Source: an uncultured Sphingomonas sp.
Lineage (GTDB): Bacteria > Pseudomonadota > Alphaproteobacteria > Sphingomonadales > Sphingomonadaceae
Reading direction: 5' to 3'
Assembly: GCF_937871615.1 (NCBI RefSeq)
Contig: NZ_CALMPA010000046.1
Coordinates: 186,001-250,000 of the forward strand
Length of the DNA: 64,000 bases
A program made the position numbers and the translations under genes. The notes beneath the pieces are model-generated. The model was not told where the DNA came from. It saw only the letters and a program-made list of their open reading frames with translations, and did no database searches. This document shows, one piece after another, positions 34,980-42,930 of the stretch (the first letter of the stretch is position 1; the number at the start of each line of letters is the position of its first letter).

Positions 34980-35252
34980 ATGAGCAGATGCCAGTTCAAG
35001 GATCAGGCGCCGGAGGCTGCAAAGGTGACGGCGTATGACGAAAGCCATGCGCAGGACTATCTGCGCCTGCTCGATGCCGAGGATGGGGGCGCAGACTGGC
35101 GCACCGTCGCTGCCGAGATTTTCGGTATCGATGCCGCAATCGAACCCGAACGGGCGAAGGCGGTGCACGCGAGCCACCTCGCGCGCGCAAGGTGGATGAC
35201 AGAGGTCGGATATGCACATCTGCTAGGTGCGGAACCGCCGTTAAATCGTTAA
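34980..35252 (+). CDS. Small DUF2285-type protein, QseM-like antiactivator candidate
   Basis: 90 residues: 'VTAYDESHAQDYLRLLDAEDGGADWRTVAAEIFGID' and 'SHLARARWMTEVGYAHLL' fit the small DUF2285-type proteins of alphaproteobacterial ICEs. In Mesorhizobium loti R7A the equivalent, QseM, binds and inhibits TraR and FseA and so blocks element excision and transfer. The resemblance here rests on domain, size, divergent XRE partner and the adjoining FseA-like gene. A lone ATG at 34980 with only a weak GGGCGGG upstream. Confidence 0.75.
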   Translation: MSRCQFKDQAPEAAKVTAYDESHAQDYLRLLDAEDGGADWRTVAAEIFGIDAAIEPERAKAVHASHLARARWMTEVGYAHLLGAEPPLNR

Positions 35253-35369
35253 TATTTCGTCCGATTTGGTGCGATTAAGTCGTCAGTCCCGCCGCGCGAC
35301 AGGCATGGCTGAGCGCAACCTTTGCGCTATCTGGGGGCGATCACGACGCCATCATGACACCCCTGAAGT

Positions 35370-35386
35370 ATGTGCGATACGCACAT
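35370..35386 (+). promoter_or_regulatory. Palindrome upstream of the FseA-like gene
   Basis: ATGTGCGATACGCACAT: perfect 7-bp arms with a 3-bp centre, 11 bp before ATG 35398 and touching the ribosome-binding site (GGGAGG, 35387-35392). The outer ATGTGC/GCACAT equals the halves of the LuxR-type tra box, but the total is 17 bp instead of 18. It probably is an operator for a dimeric regulator. Confidence 0.5.
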
Positions 35387-35397
35387 GGGAGGATGCC

Positions 35398-36181
35398 ATG
35401 CCGACGCCGCCACGGCGTCGCCAGCGGCGCGCCGATGGTCTATCCGGCGCGCTCGGGCGCGCCGATCTAGCTGCCGAATTCCTGCGAAGGAACCACACCT
35501 ACCGCGCCGAACATGCGCAGATGCAGCAAAGCATCGCGAGCGGCGCCGTCGCGAGGAACACCGCCGAGGCGGCATTCGCGCGGCGCTGGGGGTTGTCCTT
35601 TCGCGACGGCGCCGGATGACCTGTCGGAGCCGGTCGCCTGGCGCCCCGAACTGACCGCCGTCACGGTCATTCTGGACGCCGCACCGGAGGGATTTGAGGC
35701 AGCAGCCCCGGTCGATCCGCGCGCGCTGGGTGCGCTGCTTGCCGACCTCGCCGGGATCGACGGACGCCATGTCATCGTCGCCGACGCTGCGGGCGAGCAT
35801 CGGCTTTGGTTCCGCGCGCCGACGCCCGGTCAGCCGCTCGCCGCCGTCATCCCGCTCGACAAGGATTTCATCACCCGCATCGCGAGCCTGCTGCGTTTCC
35901 ACCGCCGGCTGCTCGGGCGAGCGCCAGGGCCACTGCCGCGCGGTTGGCCGCTCACCGCCTATCGGCTTGTCCGGCTCGACCTGATGCTCTGCGCGCTCGA
36001 CCTACGCGACTCCGGCGCGACCTACCGCGAGATCGCTGCCGAACTGGGCCGCGACGATGCGATCCGGCTATCGGCGAGCGACTGGAAGATGTCGGCCTCA
36101 CGTTCGTTCGTCGTGCGCCTGGTCCGCGACGGCATCGCAATGATGAACGGCGACTATCGCAAGCTGCTCCGTATCCGCTGA
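35398..36181 (+). CDS. FseA-like excision activator made by +1 ribosomal frameshift
   Basis: Two overlapping frames form one protein. Frame A starts at ATG 35398 (GGGAGG upstream) with a DUF6499-type domain ('GRADLAAEFLRRNHTYRAEH') and ends at 35619 just after 'ARRWGLSF'. Frame B holds the DUF2285-type domain ('PLTAYRLVRLDLMLCALD', 'GATYREIAAELGRDD') and stops at 36181. A +1 slip of the Phe codon TTT (35599-35601) to TTC (35600-35602) gives 'WGLSF-ATAPDDLSEPVAW' and a 260-residue fusion. ICEMlSym-R7A FseA is made by the same UUU to UUC slip of tRNA-Phe and activates the excisionase gene rdfS. Frame A alone would give 73 residues. A mutation or sequencing error is the alternative. Confidence 0.75.
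35599..35602 (+). other. Predicted +1 programmed ribosomal frameshift site
   Basis: TTTC within the codons for Leu-Ser-Phe of the conserved 'RWGLSF' motif. Reading TTT then shifting one base yields TTC and then GCG ACG, which continues directly into the downstream frame with a sensible junction. The upstream frame ends six codons later at TGA (35617-35619). Confidence 0.7.
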
Positions 36182-36309
36182 CAGATCTTTGCGGGCCTGC
36201 CCTGGCGGGGGTGGTCGCATCCGTGCAGCCGCACATCTTCATACCCCACCTGGCCGCCTCCCTTCTGACAATTACGCCTCCTGCCGCCACCGCCCGCAGG
36301 AGCCATCAT

Positions 36310-36576
36310 TTGTCCGATACGCCCACCAATTTGCCGCCCCGCTTCCTGCGAACGCCCGAAGCCGCGCGCTTTCTCGGCCTCTCGGGCCGGACCCTTGAGA
36401 AGCACCGCTATTTCGGCACCGGCCCGGCCTACCGCCGGATCGGCGGCCGCGTCGTCTATTCGGTCGATGACCTGCGCGCCTGGGCCGACATCGGCATCAA
36501 GCATTCGACCTCCGATCCGGGGCAGGACGATCTCATGCCGCGCGCGGACTCCGCCATCGCCCGGAGCCGGCGATGA
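36310..36576 (+). CDS. Excisionase-like helix-turn-helix protein (RdfS-like)
   Basis: 88 residues: 'LPPRFLRTPEAARFLGLSGRTLEKHRYFGTGPAYRRIGGRVVYSVDDLRAW' is a MerR/AlpA/Xis-type winged HTH. In ICEMlSym-R7A the same gene position, between fseA-like and traF/rlxS genes, is occupied by rdfS, whose product drives excision and transfer-gene expression. The best start is TTG 36310 behind GGAG; there is no ATG in a suitable place. Its stop overlaps the DUF2840 start (ATGA), so it opens the transfer operon rdfS-DUF2840-traF. Confidence 0.78.
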   Translation: MSDTPTNLPPRFLRTPEAARFLGLSGRTLEKHRYFGTGPAYRRIGGRVVYSVDDLRAWADIGIKHSTSDPGQDDLMPRADSAIARSRR

Positions 36577-37079
36577 ACGTCCCTCCGTCACCCATGCGCC
36601 ACCGCCAGCCGTCCGATGACGACATGACCTGCGTCGAGCTGACGTGGATCGAAAAGCGGATCGAGCACTGGATCAGGTTCGGCCGCGTCGCGGCGGACGA
36701 GATTGTCGACCGCCGACGCCGCATCGTCCGCTTTCGCCCCGGCGCGATCTTCGCTTTCGTCCGCTGGGCGGCGAACGACTACGGCACGGTCAGCTCGCGC
36801 ATCGATATCGTGCGCGCGGTCGGCGCGGGCGAGGCGTTCACGACGCTGCCCTTCGTGCGGCCGGGCGGCGACATCCTGCTCAAGATCGAGGGTTGGCCGA
36901 AGGTCAGCCAAGTGCTCGCGGCGATCGACGCGACCGAGGCCGCGGGCGTCGATCCCTGCGACGCCGCGCCCGACCATTGGCGGCACGTCGCCAACCGCAT
37001 CGCCGCCGGACAAGCGCCGCGTCTCTACACGCTTGAGCGCCATCACGCCTGGCTGAAGCGCCGGGAGATCGAGGGATGA
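36573..37079 (+). CDS. DUF2840 domain protein
   Basis: 168 residues with the typical core 'TWIEKRIEHWIRFGR', 'FRPGAIFAFVRWAANDYGTVSSRIDI' and 'LLKIEGWPKVSQVL'. DUF2840 occurs almost only between an excisionase-like gene and traF in alphaproteobacterial ICEs; the function is unknown. Translationally coupled on both sides (ATGA at 36573 and 37076), so it belongs to the excision/transfer operon. Confidence 0.9.
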   Translation: MNVPPSPMRHRQPSDDDMTCVELTWIEKRIEHWIRFGRVAADEIVDRRRRIVRFRPGAIFAFVRWAANDYGTVSSRIDIVRAVGAGEAFTTLPFVRPGGDILLKIEGWPKVSQVLAAIDATEAAGVDPCDAAPDHWRHVANRIAAGQAPRLYTLERHHAWLKRREIEG

Positions 37080-37645
37080 CGCGCCGCTTCTATGTCCGCG
37101 CCACTGTCGCTGCCGCAACCGGGTTCACGGCTGCTTTCGCTGCGATCGCCGCCATTCATCCCGTGCCGCGCGTGCTGTGGAACGCCAGCGCCAGCGCGCC
37201 GCTCGGGCTCTACCGGATCGAGCCCGAGCGCGACCCGCCGCCCGGCGCGCTGGTCGCCGTCACGCCGCCCCAGCGTCTCGCGCGCTGGATGGCCGAGCGC
37301 CATTACCTGGGCGAAGGCGTGCCGCTGCTGAAGCATGTCGCCGGCAAGGCAGGACAGCGCATCTGCCGGCTGGGCGACAGCGTGAGCGTCGATCGGCGGC
37401 CCGTCGCTGTTGCGCGCAAGCGCGACCGGCTCGGCCGTCCACTGCCCGTCTGGCAGGGCTGTCGCACACTGGCGACCGGCGAACTGCTGCTGCTCAATCC
37501 TGCCGTCCCCGACAGCCTGGACGGCCGGAATTTCGGCTCGCTGCCGGCCTCAACCGTGATCGGCCGCGCAATCCCGATCCTCACCCGCGATGCCCCCGGC
37601 GCGCCGCTGACGTGGCGCGGCTGGAGCCGTGAACCCCGCACCTAG
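37076..37645 (+). CDS. traF: S26 family conjugal transfer peptidase TraF
   Basis: 189 residues: N-terminal membrane segment 'ATVAAATGFTAAFAAIAAI', catalytic serine in 'NASASAPLGLYRI' (S-x-P-x-G-x-Y) and lysine in 'PLLKHVAGKAGQRIC', and the final 'LDGRNFGSLPASTVIGRA'. TraF proteases cyclise or trim the TrbC pilin in trb systems. ATG 37076 overlaps the DUF2840 stop. Membrane-bound with the active site in the periplasm. Confidence 0.9.
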   Translation: MTRRFYVRATVAAATGFTAAFAAIAAIHPVPRVLWNASASAPLGLYRIEPERDPPPGALVAVTPPQRLARWMAERHYLGEGVPLLKHVAGKAGQRICRLGDSVSVDRRPVAVARKRDRLGRPLPVWQGCRTLATGELLLLNPAVPDSLDGRNFGSLPASTVIGRAIPILTRDAPGAPLTWRGWSREPRT

Positions 37646-37668
37646 CCGCCAACTGAAAGGACCATCCC

Positions 37669-38004
37669 ATGCAAATCGGCATGTTCACCCGCACCCCCAA
37701 AGGTTTTCAGGGCCGGATCGAGACGATGACGCTCGACGTGGCGCTCCGCATCGTTCCGGCAGAGCCGCAGGACGGCGAGAACGCGCCCGACTGGCGTGTC
37801 CATCTTGGCAAGACCGACAATGGCCCGGAGGTGGGCGCAGGCTGGAACGAGACCGGCGAGCGCGCTGGCGACTACGTCTCGCTGCGCCTCGACGATCCCG
37901 GCTTCTCGCAGCCGATCCGCGCCGCGCTGTTTCGCATCGGCGATGAGGATAGCGCCTGGGCGCTGCGCTGGAACCGGCCGCAAAAGCGCCGCGAGGAGGA
38001 TTGA
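37669..38004 (+). CDS. DUF736 family protein, second copy
   Basis: 111 residues, 'MQIGMFTRTPKGFQGRIETMTL' and 'PDWRVHLGKTDNGPEVGAGW' typical of DUF736. It is about 35 percent identical by eye to the copy at 31072 and lacks the long palindromic leader, being part of the transfer operon 23 bp after traF. The function of the family is unknown. The lytic transglycosylase begins 4 bp after its stop. Confidence 0.9.
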   Translation: MQIGMFTRTPKGFQGRIETMTLDVALRIVPAEPQDGENAPDWRVHLGKTDNGPEVGAGWNETGERAGDYVSLRLDDPGFSQPIRAALFRIGDEDSAWALRWNRPQKRREED

Positions 38005-38008
38005 AGCG

Positions 38009-38932
38009 GTGCGCGTCTCGATCATCCCCTGGTTCGCGGGAAAACCGTCTCATCCCTTCGTCCCGCTCGGTCGCGGGTCGGCCGGCGCGCGCAGCGAAGG
38101 TCAAGGGCGGTCAACGGCCGGCGCTCTGCGCGCACCCTTTACCGCAGCGAGCACGCTGGCAGGTTGGCGTAGAAGCGGAGTCGGATCGGCTCTGGCGCTG
38201 ACGATCCTGCTGTTTTTGCCCGGCGTCGGGCCGGTCGCGGCATCGGCGCAGGATGTCTCCGCCGATCGCGCGCCGGCCCATCATCCCTATGCCGGATATG
38301 TCGCCGACGCCGCGCGGCGGTTCGGCATTCCCGAGGCGTGGATTTGGGCCGTGATGCGCGTCGAGAGCAACGGCGACGCGCGCGCGGTTTCGACGGCCGG
38401 CGCGATGGGGCTGATGCAGATCATGCCCGCGACTTGGGGCCGTCTGCGCGCACGCTACGGGTTCGGCGCCGACCCCTTCGACGTGCGCGACAACATCATG
38501 GCGGGGACGGCTTATCTGCGCGAGATGCACGACCGCTACGGCGATGCCACCGCGATGCTCGCAGCCTATAACGCCGGGACCGGACGCACCGACGATTACC
38601 TGTCGCGCGGCCGTCCACTGCCCGCTGAAACCCGCGCCTATCTCGGAAGGCTGGCGTCGATCACGGGCGGGGGCGGCGATACTCGGCTTGCCGCCGCGTC
38701 GCTTCCCGATCCGTTGGCCTGGCGTCGCGCCGCGCTGTTCGTGCGCGTGGCGAGTGCGCAGGATGCGATGTCCGGCGTCCAGTCCGGTGGCGGGTTCACG
38801 GCGTCCGCATCGGCACCTGAGCCGCCGTCTGTCAGCCCCGCGACCGACAGCTCGCAGGCCGTTCCGCAGCGTGAAGCTGCTCCGGCCGACACGCTGTTCG
38901 TTCCCCGCGCCCGCGCGGGCCGACCGCAATGA
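38009..38932 (+). CDS. Conjugative lytic transglycosylase (VirB1-like)
   Basis: 307 residues. GTG 38009 is preceded by AGGAGGATTGAAGCG. A hydrophobic segment 'SALALTILLFLPGVGPVAASA' exports the protein; the SLT domain follows with the catalytic Glu near residue 118 in 'AVMRVESNGDARAVS' and the 'GAMGLMQIMPATW' and 'MLAAYNAGTGR' motifs. It opens peptidoglycan for the mating channel. A C-terminal Pro/Ser-rich tail of about 90 residues is not conserved. It ends just before the presumed oriT region. Confidence 0.9.
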   Translation: MRVSIIPWFAGKPSHPFVPLGRGSAGARSEGQGRSTAGALRAPFTAASTLAGWRRSGVGSALALTILLFLPGVGPVAASAQDVSADRAPAHHPYAGYVADAARRFGIPEAWIWAVMRVESNGDARAVSTAGAMGLMQIMPATWGRLRARYGFGADPFDVRDNIMAGTAYLREMHDRYGDATAMLAAYNAGTGRTDDYLSRGRPLPAETRAYLGRLASITGGGGDTRLAAASLPDPLAWRRAALFVRVASAQDAMSGVQSGGGFTASASAPEPPSVSPATDSSQAVPQREAAPADTLFVPRARAGRPQ

Positions 38933-39170
38933 CCGGCGGCCTCCTTCGATCGTTTGCCCCCCTCGGTTTGAAGGGCGAAGGGGCAGGAAGAAGTCGGAGG
39001 GGACGAGGGCAAGATACAAGCCGCACCCCGTTTCGCCGAAAAGCCGAGGCTTTTCATGTGGCTAACGTGGGGGCGTCGGTCGGCGAGCGTGCCGCTCGGA
39101 AGGAAAAAGCTAGGCATTTCAACGCGCCGAACGGCACCACGGCCGGTTTTCGGCGGAAAGCGGCCCGACC
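38933..39170. other. Candidate origin of transfer (oriT) between the transglycosylase and relaxase genes
   Basis: 238 bp without a convincing gene directly upstream of the relaxase, the usual place of oriT. It contains the perfect inverted repeat GAAAAGCC-GA-GGCTTTTC (39038-39055) and, on the minus strand at 39005-39016, TATCTTGCCCTC, close to the IncP-type nick region YATCCTG/Y. An ORF in this stretch (38929-39174) is low-complexity and basic, and I do not think it is translated. Confidence 0.5.
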
Positions 39171-40928
39171 ATGAGCGACGAGCGCGAGTTTCGCGTTCGG
39201 CCGGGCAAGGCCAAGCGCAGCAAGGCGCAGGGCCGCAATGCCCGCGGGCTGGTCGCCGAGGTGCTGCGCGTCGCGGCAACGAGCGGCGGCAGCCAGCGCG
39301 GGGGCTGGGGCGGACCCAGCCGGCGCGGCCAATCGAGCTTCGGGAAGGGACGCACGGCGTTTGCGCGCAGTCGCCTGTTCGGCTCCGGCCGCCGCGTGCT
39401 GGTGAAGGCGCTGCCGGTGCGCCACCGCATCGGCGGCCGGCGCATGGCGCCGCTGTCCGCGCACATCGCCTATCTCAAGCGCGAAGGCGTGACCCGCGAT
39501 GGCTCGCCGACGCGCATGTTCGACGCCGAGTCCGACCGCGCCGATGATCGCGCGTTTGCGGATCGGTGCAGGGACGACCGACATCATTTCCGCATCATCG
39601 TATCGCCCGAAGATGCGAGCGAGCTGACCGACCTTCGCGAATACACCCGCGACCTTGTGCGCCAGATGGAGGCGGACCTGGGAACGCGGCTCGATTGGGT
39701 CGCGGTCGATCACTGGAACACCGACAACCCGCACGTCCATCTGCTGGTGCGCGGGCAGACCGACCAGGGTGCCGATCTCGTCATGGCCCGCGACTATATC
39801 AGCCACGGCCTGCGCTCGCGCGCCGAGGAGCTGGCCTTCGCCGAGTTGGGGCCGAAGCCCGAGCATGAAATCAGCCAAGCGCTCGACCGCGAGGTAACGG
39901 CGGAGCGCTGGACCCGGCTCGACACCGAGATCGGCCGCGTTGCCGACGAGCTGGGCGTCATCGACCTGCGCCCGGAGCGACCAGGCCCGGACGATCCGTG
40001 GCTCCGCCGCCTGATGGTCGGGCGCTTGCAGCACCTTGAGACGATGGGGCTCGCCGCCGAGGGCGAGCCGGGCCAATGGGCGGTCGCCGAAGGCGCGCAG
40101 GCGAAGTTGCGCGAGCTAGCCGCGCGCGGCGACATCATCCGCACCATCGGCCACGCGCTCAAGGATCACGGACAAGACCGATCGCTCGACAGCTATGCGG
40201 TTCTGAGCGACACGCCCGAGAAGCCGATCGTGGGTCGGTTGATCGGCAAGGGGCTGCACGATGAACTGACCGGCGCCGCCTATGCCGTGATCGACGGCAC
40301 GGACGGCCGCGCGCATCATGTCCGCTTGCCCGGCATCGAGGGGCTGGAGCACAGCCCCAAGCTCGGCGGCATCGTCGAGCTGCGCGCGGTCGGCAAGCCC
40401 GGCGAGCCGAAGCCGAGCCTGATCCTCGCAACGCGATCGGACCTCGACCTGTCGGCGCAGGTCAAGGCGCCCGGTGCGACCTGGCTGGACCATCGCCTGA
40501 TCGAGCGCGGCGTGGGCGTCGCGGACGGCGGGTTCGGCGCCGAGGTGCGCCGCGCGATGGACGCGCGCACCGACCATCTGGTCAAGGAAGGGCTGGCGCG
40601 CCGGTTCGGCGAGCGAACGGTGTTCGAGCGCGGTCTGATCGACACGCTGCGGCGGCACGAGCTGGACTCGGTTGGCGCGAAGATCGCGGGCGAGACGGGC
40701 CTTGCCTATCGGCCGACGCAAGCGGGCGAGAAGATCGCCGGCGTCGTTCGCCAGCGGCTCGCGCTCGCGTCCGGCCGCTTCGCCCTGATCGACGATGGCC
40801 TCGGCTTCCGCCTCGTACCCTGGGCAAGCGCCCTCGAACAGCAGCTCGGCCGTCAGGTGTCCGGCGTGATCCGCGACGGCGGCGGGCTCGACCTGATGAT
40901 GGGCCGCAAGCGCGGCCTCGGCCTCTAG
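39171..40928 (+). CDS. rlxS: RlxS-type relaxase (DUF3363)
   Basis: 585 residues. After a basic N terminus ('KAKRSKAQGRNARGL') comes the relaxase domain with the three-histidine region 'DDRHHFRIIVSPED' and 'VDHWNTDNPHVHLLVRG' (residues about 181-196), then the DUF3363 region to the end. It nicks oriT and pilots the strand into the recipient. In ICEMlSym-R7A the homologous RlxS also lies after traF. ATG 39171; its own upstream region is the candidate oriT. Confidence 0.9.
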   Translation: MSDEREFRVRPGKAKRSKAQGRNARGLVAEVLRVAATSGGSQRGGWGGPSRRGQSSFGKGRTAFARSRLFGSGRRVLVKALPVRHRIGGRRMAPLSAHIAYLKREGVTRDGSPTRMFDAESDRADDRAFADRCRDDRHHFRIIVSPEDASELTDLREYTRDLVRQMEADLGTRLDWVAVDHWNTDNPHVHLLVRGQTDQGADLVMARDYISHGLRSRAEELAFAELGPKPEHEISQALDREVTAERWTRLDTEIGRVADELGVIDLRPERPGPDDPWLRRLMVGRLQHLETMGLAAEGEPGQWAVAEGAQAKLRELAARGDIIRTIGHALKDHGQDRSLDSYAVLSDTPEKPIVGRLIGKGLHDELTGAAYAVIDGTDGRAHHVRLPGIEGLEHSPKLGGIVELRAVGKPGEPKPSLILATRSDLDLSAQVKAPGATWLDHRLIERGVGVADGGFGAEVRRAMDARTDHLVKEGLARRFGERTVFERGLIDTLRRHELDSVGAKIAGETGLAYRPTQAGEKIAGVVRQRLALASGRFALIDDGLGFRLVPWASALEQQLGRQVSGVIRDGGGLDLMMGRKRGLGL

Positions 40929-40947
40929 CCAGCGCAAGGAGACAAGC

Positions 40948-42921
40948 ATGTCCGCGACCAAGATATTGTGGGGCCAGGTCATCACCGTGTTCCTGATCGT
41001 GCTCGCCGGTGTGTGGGGCGCGACGCAGTGGACTGCGGCCGCGCTCGCCTATCAGCCCGAGCTTGGGCCGCCCTGGTTCATGGCTTTCGGCTGGCGGGTC
41101 TATCCGCCGCCGGCCTTCTTCTGGTGGTGGTTCTCGTTCGATGCCTATGCGCCAGCCATATTCCAGACCGGGGCATTCATCGCCGCGTCGGGCGGGTTCG
41201 TGTCGATCGCTGTCGCAATCGGCATGTCCGTGTGGCGCGCGCGCGAGCTGAAGAACGCGGAGACATACGGCTCGGCGCGCTGGGCCAGCGAGAAGGAAAT
41301 TCGCGGCGCAGGGTTGCTGGGGCCGAACGGCGTCGTGCTCGGCAAGCTCGCGCGCGATTATCTGCGTCACGATGGCCCCGAGCATGTGCTGTGCTTCGCG
41401 CCGACGCGGAGCGGCAAAGGCGTCGGTCTGGTCGTGCCGTCGCTGCTGACCTGGCCGGGATCTGCGATCGTCCATGACATCAAGGGTGAGAACTGGCAGC
41501 TCACCGCCGGCTTCCGGTCGCGGCATGGGCGCGTGCTGCTGTTCGATCCGACCAACGCTGCATCAGCCGCCTACAATCCGTTGCTCGAAGTGCGGCGCGG
41601 CCAGTGGGAGGTGCGCGACGTGCAGAATGTCGCCGACGTGCTGGTCGATCCAGAAGGCAGTCTCGAGCGTCGAAACCACTGGGAAAAAACTTCGCACTCG
41701 CTGCTAGTCGGCGCGATCCTCCACGTCCTCTATGCCGAAGCCGACAAGACGCTGGCCGGCGTGGCGTCGATTCTCTCCGATCCGTCACGCACAATCGAGC
41801 AGACGCTAGCCGCGATGATGGCGACGCCGCACCTGGGTGAAGCGGGCGTGCATCCTGTCGTCGCCTCGGCCGCGCGCGAACTGCTGAACAAATCCGACAA
41901 CGAGCGGTCAGGCGTGCTCTCGACCGCCATGTCGTTCCTCGGGCTCTATCGCGATCCTGTCGTGGCGCAGGTCACGCGGGCGTGCCATTGGCGCATATCG
42001 GATCTGGTCGAAGGCGAGACGCCGGCGACGCTCTATCTGGTCGTGCCGCCCAGCGACATCTCGCGGACCAAGCCGCTAATCCGCCTGATCCTCAACCAGA
42101 TCGGACGCCGGCTGACCGAGGAGCTGACACCAAAGGGCAACCGCCAGCGCGTGCTCCTGATGCTTGACGAGTTCCCGGCTCTCGGCCGGCTCGACTTCTT
42201 CGAGTCCGCGCTGGCGTTCATGGCGGGCTATGGCTTGAAAGCGTTCCTGATCGCACAGTCGCTCAACCAGATCGAGAAGGCATACGGGCCGAACAACGCG
42301 ATCCTCGACAACTGTCATGTCCGGGTGAGCTTCGCCACCAACGACGAGCGCACCGCCAAGCGCGTGTCGGACGCGCTCGGCACCGCGACCGAGATGCGGG
42401 CGATGAAGAACTACGCCGGGCATCGCCTGTCGCCGTGGCTGGGGCATTTGATGGTGTCGCGCTCCGAGACCGCTCGCCAGCTCCTCACGCCCGGCGAGGT
42501 GATGCAACTTCCGCCCGGCGACGAGATCGTGATGGTAGCGGGTGTCCATCCGATCCGCGCGAAGAAGGCGCGCTACTTTCAGGATCGCCGCCTGTCCGAG
42601 CGGATCATGGACGCGCCCAAACCGAGTGCGGGCGCGGCGCGGGCCGACGACTGGACCGGCCGTGCCGCCGCCGCCGATCCGGCCGACGTGGCGCGGATCG
42701 TGCGGGCGCAGGAGGACGCCGCCAATGGCGGGCTCCGCCGTGAACCCGAGCTGCCCGAGCATGTCGCCATCGCGCCGGAGGCATCACCACCGCCCGCGCA
42801 GGAGTTTGCAATCGTCGATGACGAGCAGGACGATGTGGCGCGGCAGGCGGCCGTCCGTCGCCGGATGCAGGGGCTCGCACGTCAAGCGTCGCTCGCCCCC
42901 GGCGACGGCATCGAGTTGTAG
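40948..42921 (+). CDS. traG: Type IV coupling protein TraG (VirD4 family)
   Basis: 657 residues with two N-terminal membrane segments ('ILWGQVITVFLIVLAGVWGA'), Walker A 'APTRSGKGVGLVVPS' near residue 150 and Walker B 'VLLMLDEFPALG' near residue 402. It is an inner-membrane ATPase that hands the relaxase-DNA complex to the trb channel. A proline/acidic C-terminal tail follows. AAGGAG lies before ATG 40948, 19 bp after rlxS. Confidence 0.94.
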   Translation: MSATKILWGQVITVFLIVLAGVWGATQWTAAALAYQPELGPPWFMAFGWRVYPPPAFFWWWFSFDAYAPAIFQTGAFIAASGGFVSIAVAIGMSVWRARELKNAETYGSARWASEKEIRGAGLLGPNGVVLGKLARDYLRHDGPEHVLCFAPTRSGKGVGLVVPSLLTWPGSAIVHDIKGENWQLTAGFRSRHGRVLLFDPTNAASAAYNPLLEVRRGQWEVRDVQNVADVLVDPEGSLERRNHWEKTSHSLLVGAILHVLYAEADKTLAGVASILSDPSRTIEQTLAAMMATPHLGEAGVHPVVASAARELLNKSDNERSGVLSTAMSFLGLYRDPVVAQVTRACHWRISDLVEGETPATLYLVVPPSDISRTKPLIRLILNQIGRRLTEELTPKGNRQRVLLMLDEFPALGRLDFFESALAFMAGYGLKAFLIAQSLNQIEKAYGPNNAILDNCHVRVSFATNDERTAKRVSDALGTATEMRAMKNYAGHRLSPWLGHLMVSRSETARQLLTPGEVMQLPPGDEIVMVAGVHPIRAKKARYFQDRRLSERIMDAPKPSAGAARADDWTGRAAAADPADVARIVRAQEDAANGGLRREPELPEHVAIAPEASPPPAQEFAIVDDEQDDVARQAAVRRRMQGLARQASLAPGDGIEL

Positions 42922-42930
42922 GCAGCGGTC

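Noticed and set aside
35370..35386. Perfect LuxR/TraR tra box
   Set aside because: The halves match but the site is 17 bp instead of 18 and too near the start codon for activation; kept only as a generic palindrome.
38929..39174. 81-codon frame between transglycosylase and relaxase with an ATGA overlap
   Set aside because: Very basic, low-complexity product with no known relatives; the stretch carries an inverted repeat and a nick-like motif and fits oriT better.
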